Source: Nocardia jiangxiensis NBRC 101359
Lineage (GTDB): Bacteria > Actinomycetota > Actinomycetes > Mycobacteriales > Mycobacteriaceae
Assembly (NCBI RefSeq): GCF_000308615.1
Contig: NZ_BAGB01000002.1
Coordinates: forward strand, 85,470 to 149,469
DNA length: 64,000 nucleotides
Direction: 5' to 3'
Part shown: positions 62,220 through 64,000 of the stretch, one piece after another
How positions within the stretch are numbered: the first letter of the stretch is position 1
Layout of the letters: each line of letters starts with the position of its first letter
Made by a program: the position numbers and the translations under genes
The notes under the pieces: generated by a model
Seen by the model: only the letters and a program-made list of their open reading frames with translations
Database searches by the model: none
What the model was told of the DNA's origin: nothing

Positions 62220-63281
62220 ATGCGTTTCGGCAGGTCCGCAGCGCCGGCGTCGGATTCGGCGCCCGCCTCGGCGGGAGTCCCCAAAGGGCGGCGAAATGCT
62301 CGGTTCGGTTGGCGCGCGCGACTTCTCGCCGTCGGCGCCGCTACGCTGGCGCTCCCGCTGGCGACGGCAGCAGCAATTCCATCGGTCGCCACCGCGTCCC
62401 CGATCGTCGGTCACCCGGTGCATCGCACCCCGGCCGGCGGCTACCAGGAGCTGATGGTTCCCTCCTCCATGGGGCCGATCAAGGTCCAGGTGCAGTGGGC
62501 CAGGCACGGCGGCAATGCCGCGCTGCTGCTGCTCGACGGTCTGCGCGCCCGGGACGATCGCAACGCCTGGTCGTTCGAGACCAACTCGCAGCAGATGTTC
62601 GGTAACGACAACGTCACGCTGGTCATGCCGGTGGGCGGTCAGTCCAGCTGGTACGCGGACTGGCAGTCGCCGAGTAACACCAACGGCCAGAAGTTCACCT
62701 ACATGTGGGAGACGTTCCTGACCAAGGAACTGCCCAACTTCCTGGCGAACTACGGCGTCTCGCACAGCAACTGGGCGGTCGCGGGTCTGTCGATGAGTGG
62801 CCCGGCCGCGCTGCGCCTGGCGGCGTTCCACCGCAACCAGTTCAAGTACGTGGCCTCGTTCTCGGGTCCGCTGAACTGGAACGCACCGGGTATGCGCGAG
62901 GCGATCCGCGTCATGATGCTCGACGCCGGACGCTTCAACGCCGACTCGATGGCCGCGCCGTGGAGCCCGCAGTGGCTGCGTTCGGACCCGATGGTCTTCG
63001 CTCCGCAGCTGCGTGGTCTGCCGATGTTCATCTCCTCCGGCAGCGGTCTGCCGGATCAGCGCGACAACCTGGGTTCGGCTGTGGGCCTGTTCAATACGGG
63101 TAACGCCATGGCGCTCGAGGCCATCGCGATGGTCAGCACGCACACCTTCCAGGCGCGCTTGCAGTCGCTGGGCATCCCGGCCACCTACGACTTCCCGGCC
63201 ACCGGTACCCACATCTGGCGGAACTGGCAGGACGAGCTGGCCAAGGCCCGTCCGGGCATCCTGGCCGCGCTGCACGCCTGA
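62220..63281 (+). CDS. Antigen 85-like mycolyltransferase (divergent copy 3)
   Basis: This 353-aa exported esterase of the same superfamily is clearly more distant from copies 1 and 2. The signal segment is WRARLLAVGAATLALPLATAA, with cleavage near ATAS. The catalytic loop is GLSMSGPAAL with S191 (SMS instead of SMG), the Glu is probably in MALEAIAMVS, and H331 is in GTHIWRNW. The mature start lacks the FDFWV signature and reads YQELMVPSSMGPIKVQVQW. It has the same conserved VMPVGGQSSWYADW oxyanion segment, so it is probably active on a related substrate. The ATG at 62220 follows AAAGTGAG. Confidence 0.92.
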   Translation: MRFGRSAAPASDSAPASAGVPKGRRNARFGWRARLLAVGAATLALPLATAAAIPSVATASPIVGHPVHRTPAGGYQELMVPSSMGPIKVQVQWARHGGNAALLLLDGLRARDDRNAWSFETNSQQMFGNDNVTLVMPVGGQSSWYADWQSPSNTNGQKFTYMWETFLTKELPNFLANYGVSHSNWAVAGLSMSGPAALRLAAFHRNQFKYVASFSGPLNWNAPGMREAIRVMMLDAGRFNADSMAAPWSPQWLRSDPMVFAPQLRGLPMFISSGSGLPDQRDNLGSAVGLFNTGNAMALEAIAMVSTHTFQARLQSLGIPATYDFPATGTHIWRNWQDELAKARPGILAALHA

Positions 63282-63303
63282 CATGTAACGCGATAGTCCC
63301 CCG

Positions 63304-63334
63304 ACCGGCGCCGTGCCTCGTGCACGGCGCCGGT
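63304..63334 (+). terminator. Terminator after mycolyltransferase copy 3
   Basis: A perfect 13-bp GC-rich stem (63304-63316 with 63322-63334) and a CTCGT loop are followed by TGTCGTTTG, starting 22 bp after the stop. Confidence 0.82.
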
Positions 63335-63443
63335 TGTCGTTTGCGGCCTTTGTCCGCACATCCCCGGTCGTTGAATGGACAACTCATAGTGTTATCCGCG
63401 CGTCGGCACGTTCAAACGTGATTCGAGCGGTAGAAAAACCTTT

Positions 63444-64000
63444 GTGGCAGGTGTGGCGTATGAGAGCAGTGGGAGTGCGAGACGCGCCCGTGCGCGCCGG
63501 TTCAGGCTCGCGGCGCTGTCCGCAGCTGTCGTCCTACCGATCGCCGCGGGCTATTCGGTAGCCATCCCAGCTATCGCCCAGCCACCGGCCAGCCCGGCCC
63601 CCGCCCCGCAACAGGTCGCTTCCCGGCCCCCCACTCCCACTCCCCCGGCCCCGGCAGCCTCACCCCAACCGGCCCCGGCCCACGCAGCCCGGCCCCCGTC
63701 GCCGCCCCGCCGCACGCTTCTGCTCCCGCTGCAAAACCGGCTGCCCCCGCTCCGGCACCCGCGGCCCCCGCTCCCGCTGTCCCGGCCGCCCCAGGCCACG
63801 CAGCGTCGGCTCCGGCCCCTGCGGCTCCGAGCCATGCAGGCCCAGCCGAGATTGCCGCTCCGGCCCCCGCTCCCTCTTCGGCGGCTCCGGCTCCCGCCGC
63901 AGCACCTGCCCCGGCGCCAGCGGGGCCATCCCGGCCTGCGCCAGCTGCCCCGGCGGGGCCCGCTCCGGCCCGGGTAGCTCCGGCCCCGGCTCCCGCTCGT
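63444..64000 (+). CDS. Exported Pro/Ala-rich protein, 3' end outside window, apparent frameshift
   Basis: The GTG at 63444 opens a protein with a basic leader and signal peptide (RFRLAALSAAVVLPIAAG then PAIAQ) followed by Pro/Ala repeats. Near 63675-63690 the original frame turns into Arg/Leu-rich sequence ending at 63977. A different frame, open to the window edge, continues in the same Pro/Ala style (APAVPAAPGHAASAP). A single-base indel in this repetitive GC-rich tract is therefore likely. The functional domain must lie beyond the window. From synteny a cutinase-like or another mycolate-related exported protein could follow, but nothing in the sequence shows it. Confidence 0.6.

Overview
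The window comes from a high-GC, mycolic-acid-containing actinobacterium, most likely Nocardia or a close relative. The evidence is the arabinogalactan/mycolate block (glf, glfT2, PAP2, ubiA, aftB and three mycolyltransferases), a PE-PPE-EspG triad, GTG starts with apparently leaderless promoters, and a gene order from 7.7 to 63.3 kb that follows Mycobacterium tuberculosis from about Rv3846 (sodA) down to Rv3803c, with insertions. The synteny is recalled from general knowledge and was not computed.

Region by region: (1) 1-5.6 kb is the right end of an integrative element: a conjugation ATPase in two ORFs, a replication-relaxation protein, an excisionase-like HTH protein, a Cro/CI regulator and a tyrosine integrase, closed by a perfect 41-bp palindrome. 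(2) 5.9-9.2 kb holds a GDT1-type cation exporter behind a yybP-ykoY manganese riboswitch, sodA and two unknown genes. (3) 9.4-18 kb holds a cluster of DnaA-box-like sites, rhodanese, a DUF4328 membrane protein, glpQ1, DUF5926, an LCP protein, a CPBP protease, an iron-box-controlled DUF2470 gene, pheA and a phosphoglycerate-mutase-family gene. (4) 18-28 kb holds the PE-PPE-EspG operon, the Rv3836/Rv3835-like pair, serS, a GGDEF-EAL protein, an oxidoreductase and an MBL-Rieske fusion. (5) 28-34.4 kb holds a lipoprotein, two acyltransferases, a deletion scar fusing a transporter relic to a TetR relic, an AraC regulator, an SDR-like protein and a deiminase without its usual catalytic cysteine. (6) 34.4-42.3 kb is one six-gene oligopeptide ABC transporter operon with two substrate-binding lipoproteins. 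(7) 42.4-52 kb holds a HAD phosphatase, a divergent pair of wall-hydrolase-like genes (PGRP amidase and SpoIID), a MerR-TipAS regulator and a family of YPQ-rich membrane proteins. (8) 52-64 kb is the cell-wall galactan, arabinan and mycolate block.

How the genes work together: Glf makes UDP-galactofuranose and GlfT2 polymerises it. UbiA and the PAP2 protein make decaprenyl-phospho-ribose, the precursor of the arabinose donor. AftB adds terminal arabinose, and the secreted mycolyltransferases attach mycolates to it. The LCP protein, PGRP amidase and SpoIID protein also point to envelope work. Metal control shows as a Mn riboswitch on the exporter next to sodA and an IdeR/DtxR box at the DUF2470 gene.

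Three genes (42.45, 51.8 and 63.4 kb) contain single frameshifts. They may be real decay or residual assembly indels. No tRNA, rRNA, CRISPR array or complete insertion sequence was seen.
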